Positions 25,415 through 33,552 of a DNA stretch of 40,976 bases are shown one piece after another. How positions within the stretch are numbered: the first letter of the stretch is position 1; each line of letters opens with the position of its first letter. A model generated the notes under the pieces. The model was not told the origin of the DNA, searched no databases, and saw only the letters and a program-made list of their open reading frames with translations. The DNA comes from Allopontixanthobacter sp041741895. GTDB taxonomy: Bacteria; Pseudomonadota; Alphaproteobacteria; Sphingomonadales; Sphingomonadaceae. The position numbers and the translations under genes are program-made. The DNA is taken from positions 1 through 40,976 of the forward strand of contig JBGSJO010000025.1 of assembly GCA_041741895.1 (NCBI GenBank), in the 5' to 3' direction.

Positions 25415-26380
25415 TTATCCGGCAGCGTTTCGGCTGCTGGCGGCAAGCATGGATCCAGCCCGGTCAGACCGGAGCAGTTTGAATACATCGGGCAAAGTCA
25501 CATCAGGGTGAATATGGAAAAACTGTTCCTCAACAACCTTTGCCTCCACCCCCGCCGCGCGCAGTGCCAGCGCGAGCCGGGCCATCTGCCCGTCATTGGT
25601 CGATAACGCGGCAATATCGCGGTCCTGATTGGAAGCAATTGCCAGCGCAGTGATGAACAGCGCCGCACCCCCATGGCTGACCGACAGCGCGGCCATCGCT
25701 CCGCCGCCCATGCTGGCGACAATGCGCGACAGCAGTCCCAGCCTGCCCGTGCTTTCATCGAACGACGCGCGCAAACCGCGCTCTGCAATATCTGCGGCGC
25801 CGCTTGCGTCTTCATCGGCAACATGGCCACGCCAGATCAGCAGAGCGTGGTGAAACAGTTCGCCCGGCAATTCATTGACTGGCAATTCCATCCGCCGCTG
25901 ATGCTGGATAAACCGCGCCTGGGATGCCAGCACCGTCATCGCCGATGCCGCCGCGGTCTCATCATAGGACGCAACCAAAGCTTGCAACAAGGGTGACAGC
26001 ACCGGGTCAATCGCACTGCCTTGTTCAAGGCGAACCGTCAGATGCCATTCCATCGCGAGTGCGTGGCAATGCATCAACAAGGCATGGTGAGAAGCAAGTT
26101 TCACCGCCAGACCCTCGCTGTGTGCCTTTGCAAATGCATCGGGATCTTCGGATCCGGCGGATTTACCATGCGCCATCAGCATCTGCCATGCGATGTGCAG
26201 AATGATGCCCCTGACCCGAGCGACAATCTCGTCGGTGAACAGTGAATCGTCATCATTGGCCAGCAAATGACTCAGGATCGGGCCTATTGTGTCGATCACA
26301 GCATCGCCCTGCTCCAATGCCTCGCGGAGCATAGCCTCAACCGGGGCCTCTTCAGATTGGGACGCAGTGCGATCGATCAT
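25415..26380 (-). CDS. DUF2336-like alphaproteobacterial protein of unknown function
   Basis: A soluble, mostly helical protein of 321 residues without signal peptide or clear membrane helix. The C-terminal part (about 215-290, with ALFITALAIASNQDRDIAAL and ARLALALRAAGVEAKVVEE) resembles the end of DUF2336 proteins, where such a segment precedes a conserved R-A-A-G motif. The N-terminal half has many His residues (ASHHALLMHCHALAMEWH) that may bind metal. It is 25 bases after the nucleotidyltransferase-like gene and 2 bases before the kinase-like gene. The family call is tentative; I cannot assign a function. Confidence 0.55.
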   Translation of the reverse strand: MIDRTASQSEEAPVEAMLREALEQGDAVIDTIGPILSHLLANDDDSLFTDEIVARVRGIILHIAWQMLMAHGKSAGSEDPDAFAKAHSEGLAVKLASHHALLMHCHALAMEWHLTVRLEQGSAIDPVLSPLLQALVASYDETAAASAMTVLASQARFIQHQRRMELPVNELPGELFHHALLIWRGHVADEDASGAADIAERGLRASFDESTGRLGLLSRIVASMGGGAMAALSVSHGGAALFITALAIASNQDRDIAALSTNDGQMARLALALRAAGVEAKVVEEQFFHIHPDVTLPDVFKLLRSDRAGSMLAASSRNAAG

Positions 26381-26405
26381 GGACTAAGTCCTTAAACCGA
26401 CATGG

Positions 26406-27605
26406 TTAAGTCCGCGTTAGCTTTGACCTTCTTAAGTCGAGCAGTATTGCAACCAGAATTAGTGCGCTAAGTATATGTAAAACATAACTTAACTGTTCAA
26501 AATAGGCTGCAATCGATAAAGTTGCCGCCAACAAAATACGGTCACTCAGAACTATTTTCCAATTGCGCAGCGGGAGACCCTGGCCAAGGTGCAGCGCGAA
26601 CAGCAGCACCGCCGCCCCTAGAATTGCGATCCCGTGATCCTGCGGCAAACTCGCCAGGCCGACTATCCCGGCCAGCAGAATATCGAACGCGGTGCCCAGC
26701 CATCTGGAAATTCTGCCATGACTTTGCGGCGGGGTGCGGCCCAACCCCTCTATCAAACGTAATGCACCGCCAGTGCGGGCCAGGAAATAGGCCGCAGCCA
26801 TCAGTGCCATGCCTGCAACCGGCTGCCAAAACCACGCTGCAAGACCCGCTAGAACTCCGAACCCTGCAGCGCCTGCCTGAACAGCGTTACCACCGAATTT
26901 TCGCCCGTCCGAACGCTTCATCAGCGCCGTTGCTGCGCGGTCTGAAACGGCAAGAAACGGGGCGGCAAAGGTGGCCGGCCGTACATGGCGCCCCAGCCAG
27001 ACTTCCTCGAATTCTTCGGCATCATCCTCCGTCTGCACCAATCCCCACTCGCGGCCTGCTAATATACCGGGCGCCATGGGTACAATCCGCGTGCCGGCCT
27101 GCAAGGCGATACGCAGCAATCCTGCGATCGGATCGGCGTCAGGGGGTAAATCGGCGAGCCGTTCGACCGCTGGTCCGCGCACCATCAACAGCCCCGCCCA
27201 GGCATATTCCCGGTCGATGCGTTCAAATCCGGCGGCAATCCCCTCGTCAGCTGGCAAGGCCAGCACGGATGGGCGATCTGCCAGCAATTTCTCGGCCAAT
27301 GCGCAGTCGGGCAGCAGGCCATCGGCAAACACCAGCAATTCATCCGCCGCCCGAACCATGCCGGATAGGGCGCGCGGGCCAAGAATCACCTGGAACCTCG
27401 CGCCGGCTTTCTCAGCCAGATGCTGCAGCGCGACCAATTCCTGCGGCAATCCATGCGCATGACAGGCAATTTTCTCGCAGCCGAGCGCCAGCGCGCATTC
27501 CAGCTGGTGCTGCACAACAGATCGTCCCGCCACGGTCAGGAATCCGCGCGGATCGCCGCCTGCCGCAGCAACAGATTCCATGGTTGATAGTAAAGCGACC
27601 CGCAC
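26406..27605 (-). CDS. Nucleotidyltransferase-like protein fused to a membrane domain
   Basis: Residues 1-210 look like a GT-A nucleotidyltransferase fold: MRVALLSTMESVAAAGGDPR with GFLTVAGRSVVQHQLECA matches the start of sugar-nucleotidyltransferases, but the signature G-x-G-T-R...P-K is degraded. From about 222, FLAVSDRAATALMKRSDGR leads into five or six membrane helices (241-392). This order recalls inositol-phosphate cytidylyltransferase fused to a CDP-alcohol phosphatidyltransferase, but the D-G-x2-A-R...D-x3-D motif is absent. The GTG at 27605 has AGGAG 7 bases upstream, giving 399 residues; the open frame begins 8 codons earlier. It is the second gene of the four-gene set. Function unknown; activity doubtful. 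Confidence 0.7.
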   Translation of the reverse strand: MRVALLSTMESVAAAGGDPRGFLTVAGRSVVQHQLECALALGCEKIACHAHGLPQELVALQHLAEKAGARFQVILGPRALSGMVRAADELLVFADGLLPDCALAEKLLADRPSVLALPADEGIAAGFERIDREYAWAGLLMVRGPAVERLADLPPDADPIAGLLRIALQAGTRIVPMAPGILAGREWGLVQTEDDAEEFEEVWLGRHVRPATFAAPFLAVSDRAATALMKRSDGRKFGGNAVQAGAAGFGVLAGLAAWFWQPVAGMALMAAAYFLARTGGALRLIEGLGRTPPQSHGRISRWLGTAFDILLAGIVGLASLPQDHGIAILGAAVLLFALHLGQGLPLRNWKIVLSDRILLAATLSIAAYFEQLSYVLHILSALILVAILLDLRRSKLTRT

Positions 27606-27715
27606 GTGCAAGCTCCTGATATGGGCCAAACATGGGTCCAGACTGGGCCAAGGATGGGAGCATATGCTTTAAGGCGCAGCTGCGCCGATGCCAAGCGGAG
27701 GTATTACTTTCCGGC

Positions 27716-28024
27716 TCAGCCGGGCCGTCTGGCGAAATCCGCCAGGAATGCCTCGATCTTGCGAACTACGGTGGGTTCACCCGGGGCGGAATTGACCGCT
27801 TCATCTGCCAGAACGATCAGGTCACTGGCGTGAAAGCTCGTCGCCAGGCCTTTCAGGCGCATTGCGGCAACATCCCAGTTCGCATCGCAGCGCGAACGCT
27901 TCAGCAGGTCAATCTGCCGGGTCAGGCTGTCAACAAACGCACCGCGCAATTCCGCCAGCAGAGCAGCATCATCGCCTGCAGCAGCAGCCAGATTGGCATC
28001 GAGAGCGCCGTTTTCATACAACAT
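27716..28024 (-). CDS. Hpt-like phosphotransfer domain protein without the histidine
   Basis: A single-domain, all-helical protein of 102 residues. GALDANLAAAAGDDAALLAE, then LRGAFVDSLTRQIDLLKR, align well with Hpt domains. The phosphorylation motif A-H-x-L-K-G reads AAMRLKGLATSF, so the phosphorylated His is Met55. The fold is probably kept and the transfer function lost. The start could be the TTG at 28033; I chose the ATG at 28024. It heads the four-gene minus-strand set and lies 71 bases from the divergent coiled-coil gene. The Hpt assignment is from pattern, without a search. Confidence 0.65.
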   Translation of the reverse strand: MLYENGALDANLAAAAGDDAALLAELRGAFVDSLTRQIDLLKRSRCDANWDVAAMRLKGLATSFHASDLIVLADEAVNSAPGEPTVVRKIEAFLADFARRPG

Positions 28025-28095
28025 CACCGACAATTCTAACGCCGAGAGGGTTAAGATAGGGTTTCACATGGCATCAAAAGTGGTAGCTTCATGTC

Positions 28096-30714
28096 ATGAA
28101 CAACGGATCGAACATCAGGGTCGTGGGCCCCGACAATGCGCATGAACCGCAGACCGGCACGGCAGGACCTGTTTCTGAAGAGCCTATCGAGCTGGTCGAC
28201 GAATATGTTGAAGAATGGGAATACGATGCCATTCGTCCGCGCTCGACCGCGTGGATATTGCCGGTCCTGGCAGCTGTTGCCATTGCCGGCTGGACCGCGT
28301 TTTACGGATGGGCGCATCAGGCGGAAATTCTTTCCGGCGGCACGCCCGCGCAATGGAGCGAGAGGATCATCGCATGGTCGATTCCGGTCCTGCTGATTGT
28401 ATCCTTCTGGATGCTGGCGCTGCGCAACAGCACAAGGGAAGCAGCGCGTTACGGCGAAGTCGCGCGCAGCTTGTCCGGCGAATCGGCTGCGCTCGAACAG
28501 CGGCTTTCGGTCATCAACCGTGAATTGAGCATTGCCCGCGACTTCCTCGGCTCCCAATCGCGCGAGCTGGAATCGCTCGGCCGGGCTGCCGGGGAACGGC
28601 TCTCGACCCATGCCGATCACCTGCAAAGCCTGATCCAGGATAATGGCGCGCAGGTGGACGCCATCGCCACGGTCAGCGCCACCGCCCTCGAAAACATGGC
28701 CCGTCTCCGCGATGATCTGCCGGTGATCGCAAATTCTGCGCGCGATGTGACCAACAACATCGGCAATGCCGGACGAACGGCAAATAGCCATATCGAAGAA
28801 TTGATCGCCGGGTTTGTTCGGCTCAATGAATTTGGCCAGGCCACCCAGCACGAGGTCGCCAGCCTGCAAGCGTCAATCAACGCCTCGCTCGCCGAATTCG
28901 AGGCGCAGACTACACAAATGGATGCCATCGCCAGAAGCCGGTTCGATGCCTTGCGATCCACCAATGATCAATTCCGCACCGAACTGGACACCAGCGAAGT
29001 TGAAGCGCTTTCGGCGCTGCGCCGACGGGTGGATGCACTGTCGGGCGAGTTGACCGGAACACGCATGGAATTGGAAGAACAGGAACAGGCTGCCCTCGTC
29101 TCGCTGCGTGCGCGCCTGATGTCCTTGCGGGACGAAAGCAAGGTAATCGGACAATCCGTACGGGACAGCGAAGATCGCGCGATCATCACCTGGACCAGCC
29201 AAATCGAGGATATCCAGGCGCGCCTGACCGAAGCGGTAGTACGGATTTCAGCGCTGGACGAAGCAGCGCTAACCGCATCGCGCACCAAATTGCAGGAACT
29301 GGCCGAAGAAGCGGAGCGGGTCGATACGACCATGACGGAACGCAGCGCCGCCTTGCACCAACAGATCGAATTGCGCCGCAACCAGATGACGCAGGACGAA
29401 CAGGAAGCGATTGAAAGCCTCAGCGCACGCCTGGCCGGGCTCGACGAAGCAATTGCGGCGCGGCGCGCGGCGCAGATGGAACAATCCGAACGCTTGTACA
29501 AACATGGCGAAGCGATCGCCGGACGCTTGAGTGAAATCGAGCGGAATTTGCAAGACATCATCGCGCAGGGGGCCGACACCGAAATGGCTCTCGGCAACGG
29601 TGCTCAGGCGCTGGCGCAAAAGCTGGACGAGAACCGCCAGCGGATCGACGAAACCACCACTGCCGTCACTGGGCTGACGGAGGATACCGTCCGGCTGCTC
29701 GAATTGATCCAAGCCAGTTCAGACCATAGCCGGGACATCCTTCCCGCAGCGATCAAGGAAGCTAGCGGCAGTATTACCGCCACGGAAGAACAGGTAAAAC
29801 AAATCGGCATTCTGCTGGGTGAAGCCAGTGAAAAGGGCGCCGAATTGGCTGAATATGTGCTGGGCGCCAAGGACAATGGTCAGGAAGCGCTGGACAGGAT
29901 CGAAAGGTTCAGCGCGCATATCACGGCCGCCAACAATGCACATCTTGGCGAGATCGAGCGGCTGGAAAGATCGCTCGGCGAGTTGGGCGCGCAAAGTTCC
30001 AGATTGTCCGATACTGCGCGAACGGAATTGCACGATTCGATTGCGTTCCTGAAACAATCGACCCGCGAAGTCATCGGCGAAATTGAAAGCGGGACTGCAC
30101 TGAACTTCAACGAAATTGCGGATCGCATCGGCGAAGAAAGTGCACTCGCAATCGATACCGCGCTGCGCAGCCGGACCGACAGTGCGGTGGCGGAGCTTGA
30201 AGCAGCCGTGGCCAAGGCATCAAATGCAGGTCGGACAGCTGCGACCAACCTGCGTGATCAACTTGCGAAGGTGAACGAACTTGCGGGCAATCTGGAAGCG
30301 CGTGTGAACCGCGCACGCGAACGGGCAGAGGAACAGATCGACCACGATTTCTCCCGCCGCGTCGCCTTGATCACCGAAAGCCTGAATTCAAATTCGATCG
30401 ATATCTCCAAGGCGCTATCGAACGAAGTCACCGATACTGCCTGGGCATCATATCTGCGCGGTGATCGCGGGATATTCACCCGCCGCGCGGTGCAATTGCT
30501 CGACCATACAGAAGCGCGCGACATCGCTGAAATCTATGGCGCCGACAGCGAATTTGCCGAGAATGTCAGCCGCTACATCCATGATTTCGAAGCCATGTTA
30601 CGGGTCATGCTGTCCACGCGTGATGGCCACGCATTGGGCGTGACGCTGCTCAGTTCGGACATGGGCAAGCTGTATGTTGCACTAGCGCAGGCAATCGAAC
30701 GGCTGCGCACCTGA
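28096..30714 (+). CDS. TipN-like membrane-anchored coiled-coil protein
   Basis: The 872 residues begin with an acidic cytoplasmic tail (EEPIELVDEYVEEWEYDAIR), then two membrane helices (about 52-72 and 90-109) joined by a short loop, then some 680 residues of almost continuous heptad coiled coil. The C-terminal globular part is distinctive: ALSNEVTDTAWASYLRGDRG, FTRRAVQLLDHTEARDIAEI, RYIHDFEAMLRVML and LLSSDMGKLYVALAQAIERL. Size and topology match TipN, the new-pole marker of Caulobacter; the conserved C-terminus fits my memory of TipN relatives but was not checked. It is alone on the plus strand, divergent from the Hpt-like gene. It could also be a general envelope-spanning scaffold. The ribosome-binding site is weak. 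Confidence 0.7.
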   Translation: MNNGSNIRVVGPDNAHEPQTGTAGPVSEEPIELVDEYVEEWEYDAIRPRSTAWILPVLAAVAIAGWTAFYGWAHQAEILSGGTPAQWSERIIAWSIPVLLIVSFWMLALRNSTREAARYGEVARSLSGESAALEQRLSVINRELSIARDFLGSQSRELESLGRAAGERLSTHADHLQSLIQDNGAQVDAIATVSATALENMARLRDDLPVIANSARDVTNNIGNAGRTANSHIEELIAGFVRLNEFGQATQHEVASLQASINASLAEFEAQTTQMDAIARSRFDALRSTNDQFRTELDTSEVEALSALRRRVDALSGELTGTRMELEEQEQAALVSLRARLMSLRDESKVIGQSVRDSEDRAIITWTSQIEDIQARLTEAVVRISALDEAALTASRTKLQELAEEAERVDTTMTERSAALHQQIELRRNQMTQDEQEAIESLSARLAGLDEAIAARRAAQMEQSERLYKHGEAIAGRLSEIERNLQDIIAQGADTEMALGNGAQALAQKLDENRQRIDETTTAVTGLTEDTVRLLELIQASSDHSRDILPAAIKEASGSITATEEQVKQIGILLGEASEKGAELAEYVLGAKDNGQEALDRIERFSAHITAANNAHLGEIERLERSLGELGAQSSRLSDTARTELHDSIAFLKQSTREVIGEIESGTALNFNEIADRIGEESALAIDTALRSRTDSAVAELEAAVAKASNAGRTAATNLRDQLAKVNELAGNLEARVNRARERAEEQIDHDFSRRVALITESLNSNSIDISKALSNEVTDTAWASYLRGDRGIFTRRAVQLLDHTEARDIAEIYGADSEFAENVSRYIHDFEAMLRVMLSTRDGHALGVTLLSSDMGKLYVALAQAIERLRT

Positions 30715-30737
30715 CATTACCCAGCGCCCAACGGGCC

Positions 30738-30842
30738 TAGAGCATCGTGCTGAAAAGTGGGAACCGGATTTCAGCTTTTTACGATACGAAAACAGAGACT
30801 AGAGCGGGCGAAGTGCGTCAGATTTAACTCAGCCCGCTCTAG
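30738..30842. repeat. Composite palindromic intergenic repeat
   Basis: Two structured halves each begin with ctagagc. The first has gctgaaa/tttcagc nested within gcatcgt/acgatac (one mismatch). The second is a perfect 11-bp inverted repeat, ctagagcgggc (30799-30809) with gcccgctctag (30832-30842), whose right arm includes the stop codon of the DUF1467 gene. It resembles dispersed intergenic repeats of alphaproteobacteria and may serve as a terminator for both convergent genes. Confidence 0.6.
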
Positions 30843-31117
30843 CGCAAATTTTCAGGCGGCTTGATGAAATTGATGTCGTCTGCCGTAACCCAGCCAAATT
30901 CGTAATTGAGCGCGTATGATGTAGTGAGCACGGCTGCGACCAGCGAAGCGCGAAAAATCAGCCGGAATGGCCGGAAATTCCCTGGTGCACTGTCGGCCTG
31001 ACCCGGGATCTTCTCCACCCCCAATTCGTCATGCGTCCGCACACCGAATGGCAGCATCACGAAGGCGCACATCACCCAGACCAGCAGATAGATTGCGATA
31101 ATCGAGGTCCATTGCAC
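30839..31117 (-). CDS. DUF1467 family membrane protein
   Basis: A small inner-membrane protein of 92 residues with two helices (about 5-24 and 55-72) and the family motif FVMLPFGVRTHDELG, followed by PGQADSAPGNFRPFRL. Function is unknown. It starts at GTG, 4 bases after the RNase J stop, with GGGGAG inside the end of RNase J, so it is the last gene of the nuo-birA-coaX-rnj transcript. Its stop lies in the repeat that follows. Confidence 0.88.
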   Translation of the reverse strand: MQWTSIIAIYLLVWVMCAFVMLPFGVRTHDELGVEKIPGQADSAPGNFRPFRLIFRASLVAAVLTTSYALNYEFGWVTADDINFIKPPENLR

Positions 31118-31121
31118 TGCG

Positions 31122-32768
31122 TCAGCTCCCCATCAGGATCACTTTGACCTGCGGCTTCTTGCCGCTCCACCTTGTTGCCGCGCGCCGGGTCGCAAGGCGG
31201 ACAGCCTCGGTCAAAGACCCGCGGTCCTTGCGGGCGGCGCCCTTGAGGCCGCGCAACGCCTTGACAATATCGGCGGAGGCTTCGGCCACGAAATCGGCCT
31301 CATCCTCATCCAGCGGCATGCCGAGCAGTTCCAGATGCGGCTTGAGATTGGAATCGACCGCGACCACGATCACGCCTTCGCGCGCAATTCGTCGGCGCAT
31401 GCCAATCGCCTCGCCGTCAGCCGGCACGATAATATCACCGTCCAGCACCAACCGCCCGGTCCGTACTTCTGCCAATTTGCCCGGCTTGCCCGGCGCAAGG
31501 CGGATGATATCGCCGTTCTTCTGGAAGATATTATGCGGAATGCCTGCAGCCTGCCCCACCCGGACATGTTCCTGCATATGTTTGATCTCGCCATGCACCG
31601 GCACCAGGATTTGCGGCCTGATCCAGGAATAGAGCGCTTCCAGTTCGGGGCGTCCGGGATGGCCTGATACGTGGATTTCGCTCTGCCGATCGGTAACCAT
31701 CAGGACCCCGCGTTCGGCCAGCTTGTTCTGCACCCTGCCGATGGAAACTTCATTGCCCGGTATCTGGCGGCTGGAAAACAACACCACATCGCCTTTTTGC
31801 AGGCTGATCTGGTGGCTGTCTTCCGCCACGCGGGACAATGCGGCGCGGGGTTCGCCCTGACCGCCGGTTGCCATGATCAGGACATCACCCCGCGGCAATC
31901 CCATCGCGGTCTGGAAATCGACGGTCTTGGGAAAATCCTGGAGATAGCCATTGTCCTGCGCCACTTCGATAATCCGGTCGAGGGATCGGCCCGCGACGCA
32001 TAATTTTCGGCCGGTTTCCTTCGCGACCTCACCCAATGTGTGTAGCCGCGCAACGTTGGAGGCGAAAGTGGTGACCATCACCCGCTTGCCCGTGTGGCGC
32101 TTCACTTCTTCCATCAACCCGCGATACACCGCGCCTTCCGACCCGCTGGGTTCGGGATTGAATACATTGGTTGAATCGCACACCATCGCCAGCACGCCCG
32201 CATCGCCCAATTCGGTCAATTCTTCTTCGGTGGTGGGTTCGCCGACGATTGGTTCTTCATCCAGTTTCCAATCACCAGTGTGGAAAATCCGTCCGTAAGG
32301 CGTGTCGATAATCAGCCCGTTACCCTCGGCAATACTATGCGCCAGCGGAACATAACTGATGTCGAACGGGCCAACGGCAAAACTGTCCGTGCCTTCGATA
32401 ATATTAAGTTCGATTTCGCCCAGGATACCGGCTTCTTCCAGCTTGCGCCGGATTAGATCAGCGGTGAACGGCGTTGCGTAAAGCGGTACGCCCAGATCCT
32501 CTGCGAAATAGGGAATTGCACCGATATGATCTTCATGGCCGTGGGTCAGCACGATCCCGGCCAGATCCTTGATCCGGTCTTCGATGAATTCAAGGTCCGC
32601 GAATACCAGATCGACACCGGGATATTGATCGCCCGAGAAGGTCATCCCCAGATCGACCATCAGCCATTTGCCATCACACCCATACAGGTTGACGTTCATC
32701 CCGATTTCGGCGGAACCACCCAGCGCAAGGAACAGCAGCTCTTTTTCTGGCGTAAAATCCTTCTTCAC
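31122..32768 (-). CDS. rnj: Ribonuclease J
   Basis: A metallo-beta-lactamase/beta-CASP nuclease with 5'-3' exo- and endoribonuclease activity in RNA maturation and decay. The 548 residues begin with the MBL domain, with zinc motif THGHEDHIG (His76, His78, Asp80, His81), and include the beta-CASP region (VTTFASNVARLHTLGEVAKE, SSRQIPGNEVSIGRVQNKL) and VSGHPGRPELEALYSWIRP with VPVHGE. A C-terminal domain completes it. It starts at GTG, overlapping the coaX stop by 4 bases. The gene order birA-coaX-rnj-DUF1467 is common in this order of bacteria. Confidence 0.95.
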   Translation of the reverse strand: MKKDFTPEKELLFLALGGSAEIGMNVNLYGCDGKWLMVDLGMTFSGDQYPGVDLVFADLEFIEDRIKDLAGIVLTHGHEDHIGAIPYFAEDLGVPLYATPFTADLIRRKLEEAGILGEIELNIIEGTDSFAVGPFDISYVPLAHSIAEGNGLIIDTPYGRIFHTGDWKLDEEPIVGEPTTEEELTELGDAGVLAMVCDSTNVFNPEPSGSEGAVYRGLMEEVKRHTGKRVMVTTFASNVARLHTLGEVAKETGRKLCVAGRSLDRIIEVAQDNGYLQDFPKTVDFQTAMGLPRGDVLIMATGGQGEPRAALSRVAEDSHQISLQKGDVVLFSSRQIPGNEVSIGRVQNKLAERGVLMVTDRQSEIHVSGHPGRPELEALYSWIRPQILVPVHGEIKHMQEHVRVGQAAGIPHNIFQKNGDIIRLAPGKPGKLAEVRTGRLVLDGDIIVPADGEAIGMRRRIAREGVIVVAVDSNLKPHLELLGMPLDEDEADFVAEASADIVKALRGLKGAARKDRGSLTEAVRLATRRAATRWSGKKPQVKVILMGS

Positions 32769-33541
32769 TTGGACGCCCGATCTGCCAGAATTGCGAGGCC
32801 TTCCAGCGTCAGGTCGGAATCCACCGCGTCGAACATTCCCGTATGCTGATCGAACAGGATCGCGAGGCCGCCGGTGGCAACCACCTTGGCAGGCCGGCCG
32901 ATTTCTTCACGCATTTTGGCAATCAATCCTTCCATCATCGCAACATAGCCCCAGAATACTCCGATAAGCATCTGGTCTTCGGTATTGCGGCCGATCACAC
33001 TGGTCGTCCGCGGAGCCTCTATGGCGATCCGCGGCAGTTTGGCGGTGTTGCCCACCAATGCATCGAGCGACAGGTTGATTCCCGGCGCGATGATGCCCCC
33101 CTTATACGCTCCGGTGAAATCTACCGCATCAAAAGTGGTCGCGGTGCCGAAATCGATGATGATCAGGTCCCCATCATATTTCGCATGAGCCGCAATCGCG
33201 TTGAGCGCGCGGTCAGCGCCCAGCGAACGCGGCTCGTCCACATCCACGGTAATGCCCCACGCGGCATCCCCCTCGCCCGCGATCATTGGGGTGACACCGA
33301 AATACTTCTCGCTCAGCACGGTAAGATTATGGATCGCGCGCGGGACCACCGAACCGATTATGAAACGGTTCACTTCCTTGCGCTCAATTCCCTCCAGCGC
33401 GAGCAATTGAGTCAGCCAGACGGCATATTCATCGCCTGTCCGGCGCGGATCAGTGGCAATCCGCCAGCGCGCGCGTGCTGTGTTTCCGGTAAACAGGGCG
33501 AACACGACATTGGTATTTCCGACATCTGCGACGAGCAGCAT
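32765..33541 (-). CDS. coaX: Type III pantothenate kinase
   Basis: Phosphorylates pantothenate in the first step of coenzyme A synthesis; an ASKHA-fold enzyme that is not feedback-inhibited by CoA. The 258 residues start MLLVADVGNTNVVFALF (phosphate 1 motif) and include SLGADRALNAIAAH (pantothenate site), IDFGTATTFDAVD (phosphate 2) and GGIIAPGINLSLDAL. The frame is open 72 codons upstream through birA, but the ATG at 33541 gives the exact family N-terminus. It is 11 bases after the birA stop and overlaps RNase J by 4 bases. Confidence 0.96.
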   Translation of the reverse strand: MLLVADVGNTNVVFALFTGNTARARWRIATDPRRTGDEYAVWLTQLLALEGIERKEVNRFIIGSVVPRAIHNLTVLSEKYFGVTPMIAGEGDAAWGITVDVDEPRSLGADRALNAIAAHAKYDGDLIIIDFGTATTFDAVDFTGAYKGGIIAPGINLSLDALVGNTAKLPRIAIEAPRTTSVIGRNTEDQMLIGVFWGYVAMMEGLIAKMREEIGRPAKVVATGGLAILFDQHTGMFDAVDSDLTLEGLAILADRASK

Positions 33542-33552
33542 GGGTATTTCCT

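Noticed and set aside
26522..27619. 365-codon plus-strand frame opposite the nucleotidyltransferase-like gene
   Set aside because: Arg/Pro/Ala-rich low-complexity translation with no domain; the minus-strand frame has membrane helices and a ribosome-binding site.
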